Source: Paracoccus limosus
Lineage (GTDB): Bacteria > Pseudomonadota > Alphaproteobacteria > Rhodobacterales > Rhodobacteraceae
Direction: 5' to 3'
Assembly: GCF_009711185.1 (NCBI RefSeq)
Contig: NZ_WMIF01000011.1
Coordinates: 56,658-120,657 of the forward strand
Length of the DNA: 64,000 nt
The position numbers were made by a program, and so were the translations under genes. Shown here piece by piece: positions 55,992-63,253 of this stretch; position 1 is the stretch's first letter, and the number at the start of each line of letters is the position of its first letter. The notes under the pieces were generated by a model, which saw only the letters and a program-made list of their open reading frames with translations, was not told the origin of the DNA and did not search any database.

Positions 55992-56144
55992 ATGAGCTCG
56001 ACCATACAGCACGCCGTCAGGCCCCGCAACGGCACCCCACCCAACCGTTTGGAGGCCACGGCCATCAGGTCTTCAAAAAAGACAGCCCCGGATACCGGAG
56101 CTGATACAGGACAGGTCGGACCATTAGTTGGAGCAGATTTTTAA
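55992..56144 (+). CDS. Possible small ORF at the element's left end
   Basis: 50 codons from the ATG at 55992 with GAGGGG 7 bp upstream. The product begins MSSTIQHAVRPRNGTPPNRL and has no membrane segment or motif I recognise. Another frame over the same bases is also open, so coding is uncertain. It would be the only rightward gene between the att fragment and the repressor. Confidence 0.25.
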   Translation: MSSTIQHAVRPRNGTPPNRLEATAIRSSKKTAPDTGADTGQVGPLVGADF

Positions 56145-56145
56145 A

Positions 56146-56163
56146 TAATCGCCATAGCGATTA
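56146..56163 (-). terminator. Probable terminator of the repressor gene
   Basis: Read leftward, the stem TAATCGC / GCGATTA around TATG is followed by TTTAAAAATC. It begins 3 bp after the repressor stop codon. Confidence 0.6.
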
Positions 56164-56165
56164 AG

Positions 56166-57002
56166 TCACCCCAGCAACTTCTCCAAAAGACCCAAGTCCC
56201 GAATCGGGTTAACCGGAACGTCCGTTTTACCGTCCGCCTTCAATATAATCTGGGGTCGGCCGTTATTATCCGCTTCGCGAATATCAATGACCTGTTCAGG
56301 AACTCCCAGTCTCGGAGCGGCTTTTCCTTTGACGATAAACAATGCGGGTTCACGGCCACCGCGCGGCATCACGAACATCAGCATGTCGAAGGACGTCGTG
56401 TATGGCTCAAACCCGCTGCGAGCCTCGGGCATCCGAGCCACCCACGCCCCGCCCCGGTTCGCCACCTTGTGCATCAGGACCACCGCGATCTCCCGGGCTT
56501 TGGATCCGTCCTCAACCAGAATGCGGGACTTAGAGGCGCGGTGCTGGATACCCGCAAACATGAGGCGGGCGGACACCAGCCCCGCCGCCGTGGCGTTCTC
56601 CCGCGATTCCTGGGACCTGTCGCCGACCGTGAGCGGGTCAAACTCGGGGTCCTCGAAGTTGATTATGAAGTCGTTCTCGCCAGATTTTGGGGCGAGATGG
56701 TCGGGGATCGCATCATCCAGCTGCGAGGCGTCCGGCATAATGCCGTGTTCCAGCCAGTCCTGGGTAACCCCCAAGACGGCAGCTAAGGCCCCCATCGTGG
56801 CCCCGCGTGGCTTCGTCATGCCCGCGAACCACTTCCGGACGGACTCCGGGGATGCGGTTCCGCCGTGCTCTGGCAGCTTGTTCGAGATCCACACGTATCG
56901 CCCGTGCTCTCGGTTCGGCGTGAGAGATGAGGTCGCATACGCTTTCTCGAGGCGATCGTGGAATTCTGCCAGACCGTCGTCCAGACCTTGCGTGAAAAAC
57001 AT
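56166..57002 (-). CDS. Phage-type (CI-like) HTH transcriptional regulator
   Basis: 278 aa. The N-terminal half contains an HTH-like block SPESVRKWFAGMTKPRGATM followed by GALAAVLGVTQDWLEHG, the pattern of phage CI/Cro-type regulators (W at the end of recognition helix region, then a LA-x-x-LGV helix). The C-terminal half has no sequence I can assign; I do not see a clear Ser/Lys peptidase pair. It lies nearest the att fragment, has a strong promoter and its own terminator, and is transcribed away from the replication genes. It is the likely element repressor. Confidence 0.72.
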   Translation of the reverse strand: MFFTQGLDDGLAEFHDRLEKAYATSSLTPNREHGRYVWISNKLPEHGGTASPESVRKWFAGMTKPRGATMGALAAVLGVTQDWLEHGIMPDASQLDDAIPDHLAPKSGENDFIINFEDPEFDPLTVGDRSQESRENATAAGLVSARLMFAGIQHRASKSRILVEDGSKAREIAVVLMHKVANRGGAWVARMPEARSGFEPYTTSFDMLMFVMPRGGREPALFIVKGKAAPRLGVPEQVIDIREADNNGRPQIILKADGKTDVPVNPIRDLGLLEKLLG

Positions 57003-57025
57003 GGGATTCCTCGTGATTTTGAGGT

Positions 57026-57054
57026 ATTATCGTGTTTTTTGAGTGACAGGTCAA
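57026..57054 (-). promoter_or_regulatory. Promoter of the repressor gene
   Basis: Read leftward, TTGACC (57054-57049), a 17-bp spacer and GATAAT (57031-57026), then GAGGAA 6 bp before the ATG at 57002. Near-consensus sigma70 type. The region 57055-57080 has an inverted repeat GACCA-CTCA-TGGTC that could be an operator. Confidence 0.65.
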
Positions 57055-57102
57055 CACGAGACCACTCATGGTCGCTCACACAGTCAGTCTTTACGGCGGT
57101 TT

Positions 57103-58029
57103 TTACGCCAAACCTCTCGCTTTCGCGTAATCCAGAGCCCACGACTGGACGATCTCGACACACGGCTCCTGTTTTTTTCTGTTCCGGCAGTTTGTGATTC
57201 TCGCTCGCGTGCCATTATAAATGGCCTTATTGCCACCGAGTCCGATATCTTCCAGAATATCTTTCAAAGTCCTGCCATCAACCACAACCGGCTGTCTTTT
57301 TGCCCTGGCATTCGATCCGCTGACGACCGGCGTTTCTCTCGCGTGCCTCACGATATCCTTAATGATACTTGCGGACATCTCATCGCCAACCCCAATACGA
57401 TGCCTGACCCTCTCAAATATTCTGGCATACATCTTCAAGTCGTCCATCGGGTTAAAACCGGCAGATTCGCAAATCTCACCCAACGGCACACCGTCAATCA
57501 GAATTGTGGTCCGCCGATTTCTCCCGTTATCCTTTGCCGATATAATCCTAAGGTTTCCGACCTCATAATGGCCGTCATTGTCAATCCGATCCACCTGCCC
57601 GCCGATCCCGTAAGTCAGAACCGCCGGAGCAAGATAGCGCACGTATTCCTCTGTGCCATCAAACTCGCAGCGAATACCTCGGCCGCCATAAGATTTGTAA
57701 GCGACGTTATCCTCTTTGGAGCACCTGTCTTTTGCTCCGTGATATCTGCTCACAAGACTTCGATATGCGCTCGTTCCGACCAATCTATGTCCCGGCGATT
57801 TACGGTCCCATCTGTCGCAGGATTCGCACTGATAATGTTTTCCTGACATGAGCTGATTTGAACTTAGCCGTATCGTCTCTCCGCAATCGCACCTCAGGAC
57901 GACGTTTCCCAGTGCGTTTCTGCCTGACACCGTTAATCTGCCGTGCCGCATTCCGACCTCGGACAAAACCGCTTTCGTTTCGGGCTTATTCAGGGTGTTG
58001 CCGATCCTGTAAACGACCTCGGTATCCAT
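57103..58029 (-). CDS. Zinc-ribbon plus HNH-like phage protein, paralogue A
   Basis: 308 aa from the ATG at 58029 (GGAGG 7 bp upstream); a GTG one codon earlier is possible. Residues 30-75: GRLTVSGR then RCDCGETIRL and QCESCDRW, a four-cysteine zinc ribbon. Residues about 98-175: AKDRC...YKSYGGRGIRCEF, then QVDRIDNDGHYEVGNLR and NRR, the pattern of phage-borne HNH/AP2-type endonucleases. The last 130 residues are helical and unassigned. It overlaps the second paralogue by one base, so both are translated together. Possible roles: homing nuclease, packaging-linked nuclease, or interference with other phages. Confidence 0.6.
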   Translation of the reverse strand: MDTEVVYRIGNTLNKPETKAVLSEVGMRHGRLTVSGRNALGNVVLRCDCGETIRLSSNQLMSGKHYQCESCDRWDRKSPGHRLVGTSAYRSLVSRYHGAKDRCSKEDNVAYKSYGGRGIRCEFDGTEEYVRYLAPAVLTYGIGGQVDRIDNDGHYEVGNLRIISAKDNGRNRRTTILIDGVPLGEICESAGFNPMDDLKMYARIFERVRHRIGVGDEMSASIIKDIVRHARETPVVSGSNARAKRQPVVVDGRTLKDILEDIGLGGNKAIYNGTRARITNCRNRKKQEPCVEIVQSWALDYAKARGLA

Positions 58030-58724
58030 CACGCCGCCTCCGCACCGTTCAGTTCGTCGATCTTATTCATGATGTCGTCGAAAACGCGTTGTTTAGATGT
58101 CTTAACGAATCCGGATAAACGAGAGTATTCCGGGGAAGTCGGGGAGATACCGTTCTGCTCGGCCAGCGTTGCCAGAGGGACCACCTCATCTCCGGTATCC
58201 ACGACCACCGATACACGCCTGTTCCTGACCTGCTCGGACGCGTCCGCCAATCTCACATTATTGAACTCGTATGACCCATTCACGTCTATGCGGTCCGTCG
58301 TCCGATCGTCCCCGTATCGAAATCCGTGCATGAACAGACACAGTGCATAAGCCTCCTCGTCCGCGAACAGGAACCTGACGCCCCTGCCCCCGTAGTTATC
58401 GTATTGCGGGTTCTTATGGTTCTCACAGCGGTCCTTAGCACCGCGGGCTCGGGACATCAGCGTGTCATAGGTGTCGCGGCACCCGATGATCTGCTGGACG
58501 GGCGTGGCGTTGGACCACTCGTCGCAGGAGGCGCACTGGTATCGTTTTCCGGACATCCAGACCCCGCGGGTCACGGCCACCGTTTCCCCACAGTCGCAGT
58601 CGCACACCACCTCCCCGTTCCGGTTCAGCCCCTTGACGACCAGCCTGCCGACCCTGCGCCCCTCGGCCAACAGGACCTGCTCACGCGCCGAAACGCTCAC
58701 GTTGTTATTCGATCCACCCGACAT
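58029..58724 (-). CDS. Zinc-ribbon plus HNH-like phage protein, paralogue B
   Basis: 231 aa with GGGAGGAAC before the ATG. It repeats the layout of paralogue A: GRLVVKGL, CDCDCGETVAV and QCASCDEW, then AKDRCENHKNPQYDNYGGRG, TTDRIDVNGSYEFNNVRLAD and RNRR. The two share motif order and spacing but little else, so the duplication is old or the copies were gained separately. The C-terminal FVKTSKQRVFDDIMNKIDEL is helical. First gene of the leftward operon B-A. Confidence 0.6.
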   Translation of the reverse strand: MSGGSNNNVSVSAREQVLLAEGRRVGRLVVKGLNRNGEVVCDCDCGETVAVTRGVWMSGKRYQCASCDEWSNATPVQQIIGCRDTYDTLMSRARGAKDRCENHKNPQYDNYGGRGVRFLFADEEAYALCLFMHGFRYGDDRTTDRIDVNGSYEFNNVRLADASEQVRNRRVSVVVDTGDEVVPLATLAEQNGISPTSPEYSRLSGFVKTSKQRVFDDIMNKIDELNGAEAA

Positions 58725-58837
58725 CTGTTCCTCCCTGGTCGTTCACGCCCCCCGACGTTTTGGATGGACGCTTAGACCACGCAGCGGTGAACGAATCAAC
58801 AAATATCGTTATTTATCAGCATATTGATGGTTGTTAT

Positions 58838-58863
58838 AAAATCCTTACACATAAGGATTTTTT
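58838..58863 (+). terminator. Terminator-like hairpin with no evident upstream gene
   Basis: AAAATCCTT / AAGGATTTT around ACACAT, followed by two more Ts (six Ts in total after GGA). Rightward it looks like an intrinsic terminator although no rightward gene precedes it, so it may end a small RNA or serve as a control hairpin. Confidence 0.45.
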
Positions 58864-58909
58864 ACTCTCCATATCGAAAAAAATGCGTTCAGGCGCAGTG
58901 CCATCCCGC

Positions 58910-58973
58910 TTTTCCACAGGAATCACACCCCCGATCATGAGCGTGAAAATCGGGGTGATTCGTAGGTGATTCG
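58910..58973. other. Candidate replication origin / operator cluster
   Basis: TTTTCCACA (58910-58918) fits the DnaA-box consensus TTWTNCACA. Beside it GAATCAC (58920-58926) is inverted relative to two direct GGTGATTCG copies (58954-58962 and 58965-58973, 11-bp period), and CCCCCGAT / ATCGGGG forms an imperfect dyad between them. Position upstream of a replication-type gene suggests an origin; an operator for the rightward promoter is the alternative. Confidence 0.35.
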
Positions 58974-59159
58974 CATAAAAACCTCATATATTTTGTGATC
59001 AATCTGCAACAACGCACGATTACTTAAAAAATAATTCGCACACGATTTCCGGCAATAGTCTTTAGAGTCAAAGACTTTCAGGAATCTAAAAAACCTAAGG
59101 TTTTTGTTTTTTATCAAAAAGATGTTGCGCCATTCGATCTCTGGAGACATGTAGTGCTG

Positions 59160-59179
59160 GCCGGTCTGGGGGGACCGGC
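59160..59179 (+). other. GC-rich hairpin in the leader of the VapE-like gene
   Basis: A perfect 7-bp stem GCCGGTC / GACCGGC with loop TGGGGG, ending 37 bp before the ATG. In an otherwise AT-rich leader it would form in the mRNA; it has no T-run, so it is not a terminator. Confidence 0.4.
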
Positions 59180-59216
59180 GACTACTTGGGAAAAGCCATA
59201 AAACGGGAGGTTTATC

Positions 59217-61004
59217 ATGGCAAAAATTGCGAAAGACAACAATAGCGTGCGTTTTGATGAGAACGACGTCAAAATATTTGAGGACGGTCTCGAAGAGACC
59301 TGCTCCGAGGTGGGAGTCTGGGAGTCCGCAGACGACGAGATGACGGAGGACGAACGTAGATACTCGGACAGGATGACTGCCCTTAGGCGCCAGCCCTCAA
59401 TGGGCAGGGATTACCTTGTGCACATGCTGGACACCCAGGTTGACAGCAGGGGCAACAAGATCGGCATAAAATCAGGCGTGCACAACGTATCCACGATCCT
59501 GAATAAGGACAGACGCATCGCCGGTTCGATCGGCTTGAACCTGATGAGCGGTCAGGTCGTCATGCTGAAATCCATAAAATTCGGGATCCGCGACGTTCCG
59601 GATATACACGTCCCCGCTGACGGAGCTGATTTCAATAAAGGTCACGAAGCGGCAATCGCAGCGTTTTTGGGTTCATCCGAAGAGCTTAAGGGATACGGGA
59701 TTGGTCCGAAGACAGAGGTAATGAGGCAGGCTATTTTGAACGCTGCCTACATGAATGCGTTCGACCCTCTGGTTCAGAAAATTTACGAAACGGAATGGGA
59801 CGGCGTAGCCCGTATGGAAACGTCATTCGTCAGATGGTTCAATCTGGACAATAACCCTTATAACCGTGCCCTGAGCAAGTTCCTCCTGGCGTTCATCGAG
59901 CGCAGATTTAACCCAGGCGCGAAGTTCGACCACGTCCCCGTCCTGATCAGCAGGCGTCAGGGAACGTTCAAGTCGACCTCAGTCGAAGTCCTGTCTCTTG
60001 GGCATTACGGCGAATTCCGGACCCCGGCAGAGTTCAGCGACCCGAAAAAGCTGATCGAGGCGACCGAGGGTGCGGCTCTCATGGAGGTGCCTGAAATGGC
60101 TGCCTTGCTGAGCCTGCACCACAACGTCGTGAAGAGCACCATCTCTGCCCGCAAGGACCGGGCCCGCGGCGCATACGCCATCAGCGCCACAACGACGATG
60201 CGCTCGTGGCTGATACTGGGCACCAGCAACGACGGGGCCTTCCTGAGGGACCCGACGGGTAACCGCCGTTTCTGGCCTGTTTACCTGAATGACAAGCTGG
60301 ATCAGCCGGTAAACATCGATCTTATGCGTCAGGAGATCATGCAGGTCTATGCGGAGGCACTTGTTGTTTATCGGCAGATGCGGAAGGTCCAGCCCTACGG
60401 GGATCTGGCTTACCACATGACCGGCGAGGCCGCCGAGATGGCCCAGCATCTGCAAGCCCGCGCGGCCGTTGAGACCCCCGAGATGTCCGTTGCCGGCTGG
60501 CTGAAGGACTGGCTTTCAGAACCATACGACGGAAAGTTCAGCACACAGGTCAAAGGGGTGTCGTTCAGGTCAAAATTCTGCCTGCGTGAGGCGTTCAACG
60601 AGTATCACGCGTCGAACCTTAGGGAAGCTCCGGACTACGACGCCAAGGCGACCAAGATGCTTACCGGTGCCGTTTCCCTGCTGGACTTCGTCAGCAAAGG
60701 AACGTCTGCCAGATTCGGAAAATTCGGTGTTCAACAGTCATACGAAGTGGATCCGGAATGGCTGTCTTCTCAGATCAAAGAACGAGAGGCCGATGAGGTC
60801 AAAACGGTCAGCGACAACATTATCCCCGTCAAAAGCTATGCGGCCGATGTGTTTTCGGAGTGGGACCTTGTTGAGGCTGAGTTATCCACTGACAAAAAGT
60901 CAGGAGTGAAAGACACGACGGGTGTCAGCCTGACCGGAAACTCGGTGTCTTTCAGCGTGGCAACCGATTCCGGAAACGTCATCTCCATCTCTACCAGAAA
61001 ATGA
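59217..61004 (+). CDS. VapE-family P-loop replication protein (virulence-associated E / primase-helicase-like)
   Basis: 595 aa with GGGAGG 7 bp before the ATG. The family core is clear: YETEWDGVARMETSFVRWFN (about 190-209), Walker A in ISRRQGTFKSTS (about 244-255), acidic ALMEVPEMAALL (about 287-298), and GTSNDGAFLRDPTGNRRFWP (about 335-354), the VapE hallmark. Residues 1-180 are an acidic, helical N-terminus without a recognisable primase zinc finger, so a primase function is not shown. VapE proteins serve replication of phages, plasmids and phage satellites. Its position next to a candidate origin fits that role. Codon use is unlike the chromosomal genes. Confidence 0.82.
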   Translation: MAKIAKDNNSVRFDENDVKIFEDGLEETCSEVGVWESADDEMTEDERRYSDRMTALRRQPSMGRDYLVHMLDTQVDSRGNKIGIKSGVHNVSTILNKDRRIAGSIGLNLMSGQVVMLKSIKFGIRDVPDIHVPADGADFNKGHEAAIAAFLGSSEELKGYGIGPKTEVMRQAILNAAYMNAFDPLVQKIYETEWDGVARMETSFVRWFNLDNNPYNRALSKFLLAFIERRFNPGAKFDHVPVLISRRQGTFKSTSVEVLSLGHYGEFRTPAEFSDPKKLIEATEGAALMEVPEMAALLSLHHNVVKSTISARKDRARGAYAISATTTMRSWLILGTSNDGAFLRDPTGNRRFWPVYLNDKLDQPVNIDLMRQEIMQVYAEALVVYRQMRKVQPYGDLAYHMTGEAAEMAQHLQARAAVETPEMSVAGWLKDWLSEPYDGKFSTQVKGVSFRSKFCLREAFNEYHASNLREAPDYDAKATKMLTGAVSLLDFVSKGTSARFGKFGVQQSYEVDPEWLSSQIKEREADEVKTVSDNIIPVKSYAADVFSEWDLVEAELSTDKKSGVKDTTGVSLTGNSVSFSVATDSGNVISISTRK

Positions 61005-61009
61005 ACGCG

Positions 61010-61034
61010 TTGCCCGGCCTAACAGGCCGGGCAA
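61010..61034 (+). terminator. Strong hairpin between the VapE-like and methylase genes
   Basis: A perfect 10-bp stem TTGCCCGGCC / GGCCGGGCAA with loop TAACA, 5 bp after the VapE stop. There is no T-run, so it may slow transcription or protect the upstream mRNA rather than terminate. Confidence 0.45.
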
Positions 61035-61063
61035 TCCACACCAAAAAAACAGGAGAGGTAATA

Positions 61064-61825
61064 ATGACATACCAACATATCCACGAAGGCGTTCATTCCG
61101 CGTCAGCACTGATGGGGATACCGCTAAAACGCACTGACGCGGAGCCCAAAACCGATCACGTTAAGCAGTTCGTGGCCTTGGCCCGCAGTATCCCAGGCAA
61201 GCCGTTCCGAGTATTCGACGACTGGTGCGAGATCATGTTCTGCGCGATCGCGGCAATCACCGCACAGACGCCGGAGCGGGCGGCCGAGCTGATGAGCCAG
61301 CAGGAGCAGGCGTCTGGGAAATACACACAGGAAGACATCCGGATCATGGAGGATATGCTGGGCGTGGCTCAGGTCGCCATCATGGATGGCGGTCGGGACT
61401 TTCTCGGAGAGGCCTGCGGATTGCTGGGGGCACTGGACGGCGGCGTCGGTCAGTTCTTCACGCCTTTCGAGGTATCCAAGATGATCGTCAGCATGACAGC
61501 ACCGGACATCTCCGCCATCGTCCGAGATCAGGGAAACTTCCGGGGGGCAGACCCGGCAGCGGGTTCCGGCGGCTTGCTGGTGGCCTTGGCCGACCACTGC
61601 GAGGCCGTCGGCGTCGACCTGAGGGACGTGTTCGTCGAGGGCGTGGAGCTGGTGCCGTCCACGTATCACATGCTGTTCGTCCAGCTGTCCCTGAGGGGTG
61701 TGCCGGCACGTGCCGTGTGCGGTAACACCCTTACGCAAGAGGTCAGGGAATACGCATACACACCCGCAGGTGTCAGGTTCGTTAACAAACACGGCATCAT
61801 GAATGCCGCAACGAACATGAGATAA
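61064..61825 (+). CDS. Short N6-adenine DNA methylase-like protein
   Basis: 253 aa from the ATG at 61064, with AGGAGAGG upstream. GGVGQFFTPFEVSKMIVSM (about 127-145) and GADPAAGSGGLLVALADHCE (about 161-180) match the SAM-binding motifs of type I (HsdM-like) adenine methylases; VEGVELVPSTYHMLFVQLSL is motif II/III-like. The catalytic [DN]PP[YF] motif is not visible before the stop, and the protein is half the usual HsdM length. It may be a non-catalytic SAM-binding or anti-restriction protein, or need another subunit. No restriction partner is nearby. Confidence 0.72.
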   Translation: MTYQHIHEGVHSASALMGIPLKRTDAEPKTDHVKQFVALARSIPGKPFRVFDDWCEIMFCAIAAITAQTPERAAELMSQQEQASGKYTQEDIRIMEDMLGVAQVAIMDGGRDFLGEACGLLGALDGGVGQFFTPFEVSKMIVSMTAPDISAIVRDQGNFRGADPAAGSGGLLVALADHCEAVGVDLRDVFVEGVELVPSTYHMLFVQLSLRGVPARAVCGNTLTQEVREYAYTPAGVRFVNKHGIMNAATNMR

Positions 61826-61875
61826 TCATGATCCCACTCAGGGTTCTGTTCCCGACCCGGGGAGAAGAGGCTCAC

Positions 61876-61992
61876 ATGCGGTCCTGCCGCAAGGCAGTCT
61901 GGGCCGTCATAGTCGTTCTGGCTATGGCGGCCTCATCCCCCGTCTTTGCCGTCTTGTGGGCATTATCCGCGACCTCACATTGCGGTCCCTGA
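61876..61992 (+). CDS. Small membrane or exported protein
   Basis: 38 codons from the ATG at 61876, with GAGAAGAGG upstream; an in-frame ATG at 61828 is possible but lacks a site. The product MRSCRKAVWAVIVVLAMAAS continues SPVFAVLWAL, a basic start plus hydrophobic stretch resembling a signal peptide or single membrane helix. It could be a lysis- or toxin-type peptide, but nothing proves that. Overlapping frames are poor. Confidence 0.5.
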   Translation: MRSCRKAVWAVIVVLAMAASSPVFAVLWALSATSHCGP

Positions 61993-62182
61993 CTGTGAAA
62001 AAAAACGAAACTCGGGGTTAAACGAATCACGTTATAAGCATCATCTCAACCGCCATAAAAATCGGCGATGTTATTTTTATCGCCCTTATTATTTCATTGT
62101 GAACAACGAAAAATATGCCACTGATTTTTATATACACTGTCGTTTTCGTCAGATAACAAGACTGACAAGCAAGGAGGTCATC
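61993..62182. other. AT-rich intergenic stretch in the element
   Basis: About 190 bp, with 22 G/C in the 60 bases 62,041-62,100. No gene is supported. It likely holds a promoter for the small-gene run that begins at 62183. Confidence 0.4.
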
Positions 62183-62275
62183 ATGTCCGATGAAAAAACG
62201 ATAACACTGAATGTAAACATCACGGTAACGCTTACCCATGATCTTTTAGAAAAGATTGCCGACAGCATGTCGTAG
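62183..62275 (+). CDS. 30-codon ORF ending in an amber codon, open beyond it
   Basis: An excellent ribosome site (AAGGAGGT, 5 bp spacing) precedes the ATG. The product starts MSDEKTITLNVNITVTLTHD and ends LLEKIADSMS. The TAG at 62273-62275 is followed in the same frame by 121 further sense codons to 62638. Between the TAG and the next in-frame ATG (62378) the frame is acidic and free of stops. So this may be the N-terminus of a 152-residue protein, either mutated or read through. Confidence 0.6.
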   Translation: MSDEKTITLNVNITVTLTHDLLEKIADSMS

Positions 62276-62377
62276 GTCAACGATGTTTTTGGTTGTGAAA
62301 CTGAAAGTGAGAACGCCAGCTCTGATGAGGAGTCTCAAATCACGACTTTCAAGACCGCACAGCAGCACGCGGACGCG

Positions 62378-62641
62378 ATGCGTAATCGGCAGGCCCTTAG
62401 AAAAGCGTCAAGGGACGAAAGACGTCAGGATCCGGTCAAAACGGATTTTTCTAAGTTTTTCGGATCCTGCGAAAAGATCACGGACGACATCGTTCTTCAA
62501 AGCCGACTGAACTCGGACAACCTTTGGCTAAGGATGACGGGTGAGGACTTTCCTGAAGACGTCGAGGCATATCGACGGGCTGTCCGAAACTACTCCAAGA
62601 CGTTAGATGAGATCGTCTCACGAACCAAAAAGCCTCATTAA
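62378..62641 (+). CDS. 87-residue protein, or C-terminal part of the amber-interrupted frame
   Basis: The first in-frame ATG after the amber codon; no ribosome site lies before it. The product starts MRNRQALRKASRDERRQDPV and is charged and helical, with no family I recognise. It shares its frame with the 30-codon ORF at 62183, and open codons join the two except for one TAG. The next gene follows 20 bp later. Confidence 0.5.
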   Translation: MRNRQALRKASRDERRQDPVKTDFSKFFGSCEKITDDIVLQSRLNSDNLWLRMTGEDFPEDVEAYRRAVRNYSKTLDEIVSRTKKPH

Positions 62642-62661
62642 TAAACACAAAGGAAACAATC

Positions 62662-62943
62662 ATGACAGAAGATACCGAAAATACCGACGACCCCAAATAC
62701 CTCGCAGACACACGGACAGAGGACATGTTGCAGGTTCTGAACGCTATTCGCGACGCAGAAAGCATTCAGGAGATGAAAAATCTCGCGGACGATGCTCTCC
62801 GGTGTTTGCAGGTCCTGAATAATGCGTTTGCCGCACTTTACAAGGATCTGATCGACGATGAGCCCGAAGAGGAGGATTACGGATACCACCTCGGGGGGAT
62901 AATCACATCTGACACTGAACCAGACGACGATCTGGGCATGTGA
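62662..62943 (+). CDS. Small acidic protein, unknown
   Basis: 93 aa with AAAGGAAAC before the ATG. It is strongly acidic (EDTENTDDP at the start, DEPEEEDYG and EPDDDLGM at the end) and helical in the middle (EDMLQVLNAIRDAESIQEMK). Acidic small phage proteins can mimic DNA, as anti-restriction proteins do, but no motif is recognisable and this is only a thought from composition. Part of the run of small rightward genes. Confidence 0.6.
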   Translation: MTEDTENTDDPKYLADTRTEDMLQVLNAIRDAESIQEMKNLADDALRCLQVLNNAFAALYKDLIDDEPEEEDYGYHLGGIITSDTEPDDDLGM

Positions 62944-63025
62944 ATTTTATAAGACCGGCGTCCGGAGTGATGTAGCTCCGGGCTCCATCCATCATCAACG
63001 AAAAACGAACGCCATGGAGGCGAGC

Positions 63026-63253
63026 ATGATGAACACCCCAGACGACATCCTCGGCGAGACGATCCGCGTGACGGACGCGATGCGCCATAATGACCGCATG
63101 ATCAGGACGGCGCGGACGCAGCGAGAGTTCAGCACCCTGCTGCGCAACGCCGAGCGGCTGGAACGGCAGTCCATCAGGCAGATGGTGGTGGTGCCGGTGT
63201 CGCTTGCGGACCTACAGTTCGGGCGTAAGCCGGTTTTCGGAGGTCGGCCATGA
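63026..63253 (+). CDS. Small protein, unknown (element)
   Basis: 75 aa from the ATG at 63026, chosen because GGAGG lies 5 bp upstream; the ATG at 63014 lacks one. MMNTPDDILGETIRVTDAMR is followed by an Arg-rich helical stretch (RTARTQREFSTLLRNAERLE). No family recognised. Its stop overlaps the next start by ATGA. Confidence 0.55.
   Translation: MMNTPDDILGETIRVTDAMRHNDRMIRTARTQREFSTLLRNAERLERQSIRQMVVVPVSLADLQFGRKPVFGGRP

Larger units (their letters stand above)
58725..59216. other. AT-rich control region between the two arms of the element
   Basis: About 490 bp, low in G+C, between the divergent HNH and VapE-like genes. It contains a terminator-like hairpin (58838-58863), a cluster of GTGATTC motifs and a DnaA-box-like site (58910-58973), an A/T-rich tract near 59080-59115 and a GC hairpin just before the VapE gene (59160-59179). 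It must hold the promoters of both arms. No convincing gene was found in it. Confidence 0.6.

Noticed and set aside
55076..56065. 330-codon leftward open frame crossing the tRNA-Leu fragment and the terminator
   Set aside because: It overlaps the NUDIX gene in another frame and reads through the tRNA remnant and its terminator; no domain is recognisable.
58935..59150. 71-codon leftward ORF in the control region of the element
   Set aside because: No ribosome site, and it covers the candidate origin motifs and the A/T tract. It could still be real, but nothing supports it.
62256..62510. Alternative frame over the amber-interrupted region (84 codons)
   Set aside because: It is basic and Arg/Ser-rich, typical of an off-frame reading, starts inside the 30-codon ORF without a ribosome site, and ends within the better-supported frame.
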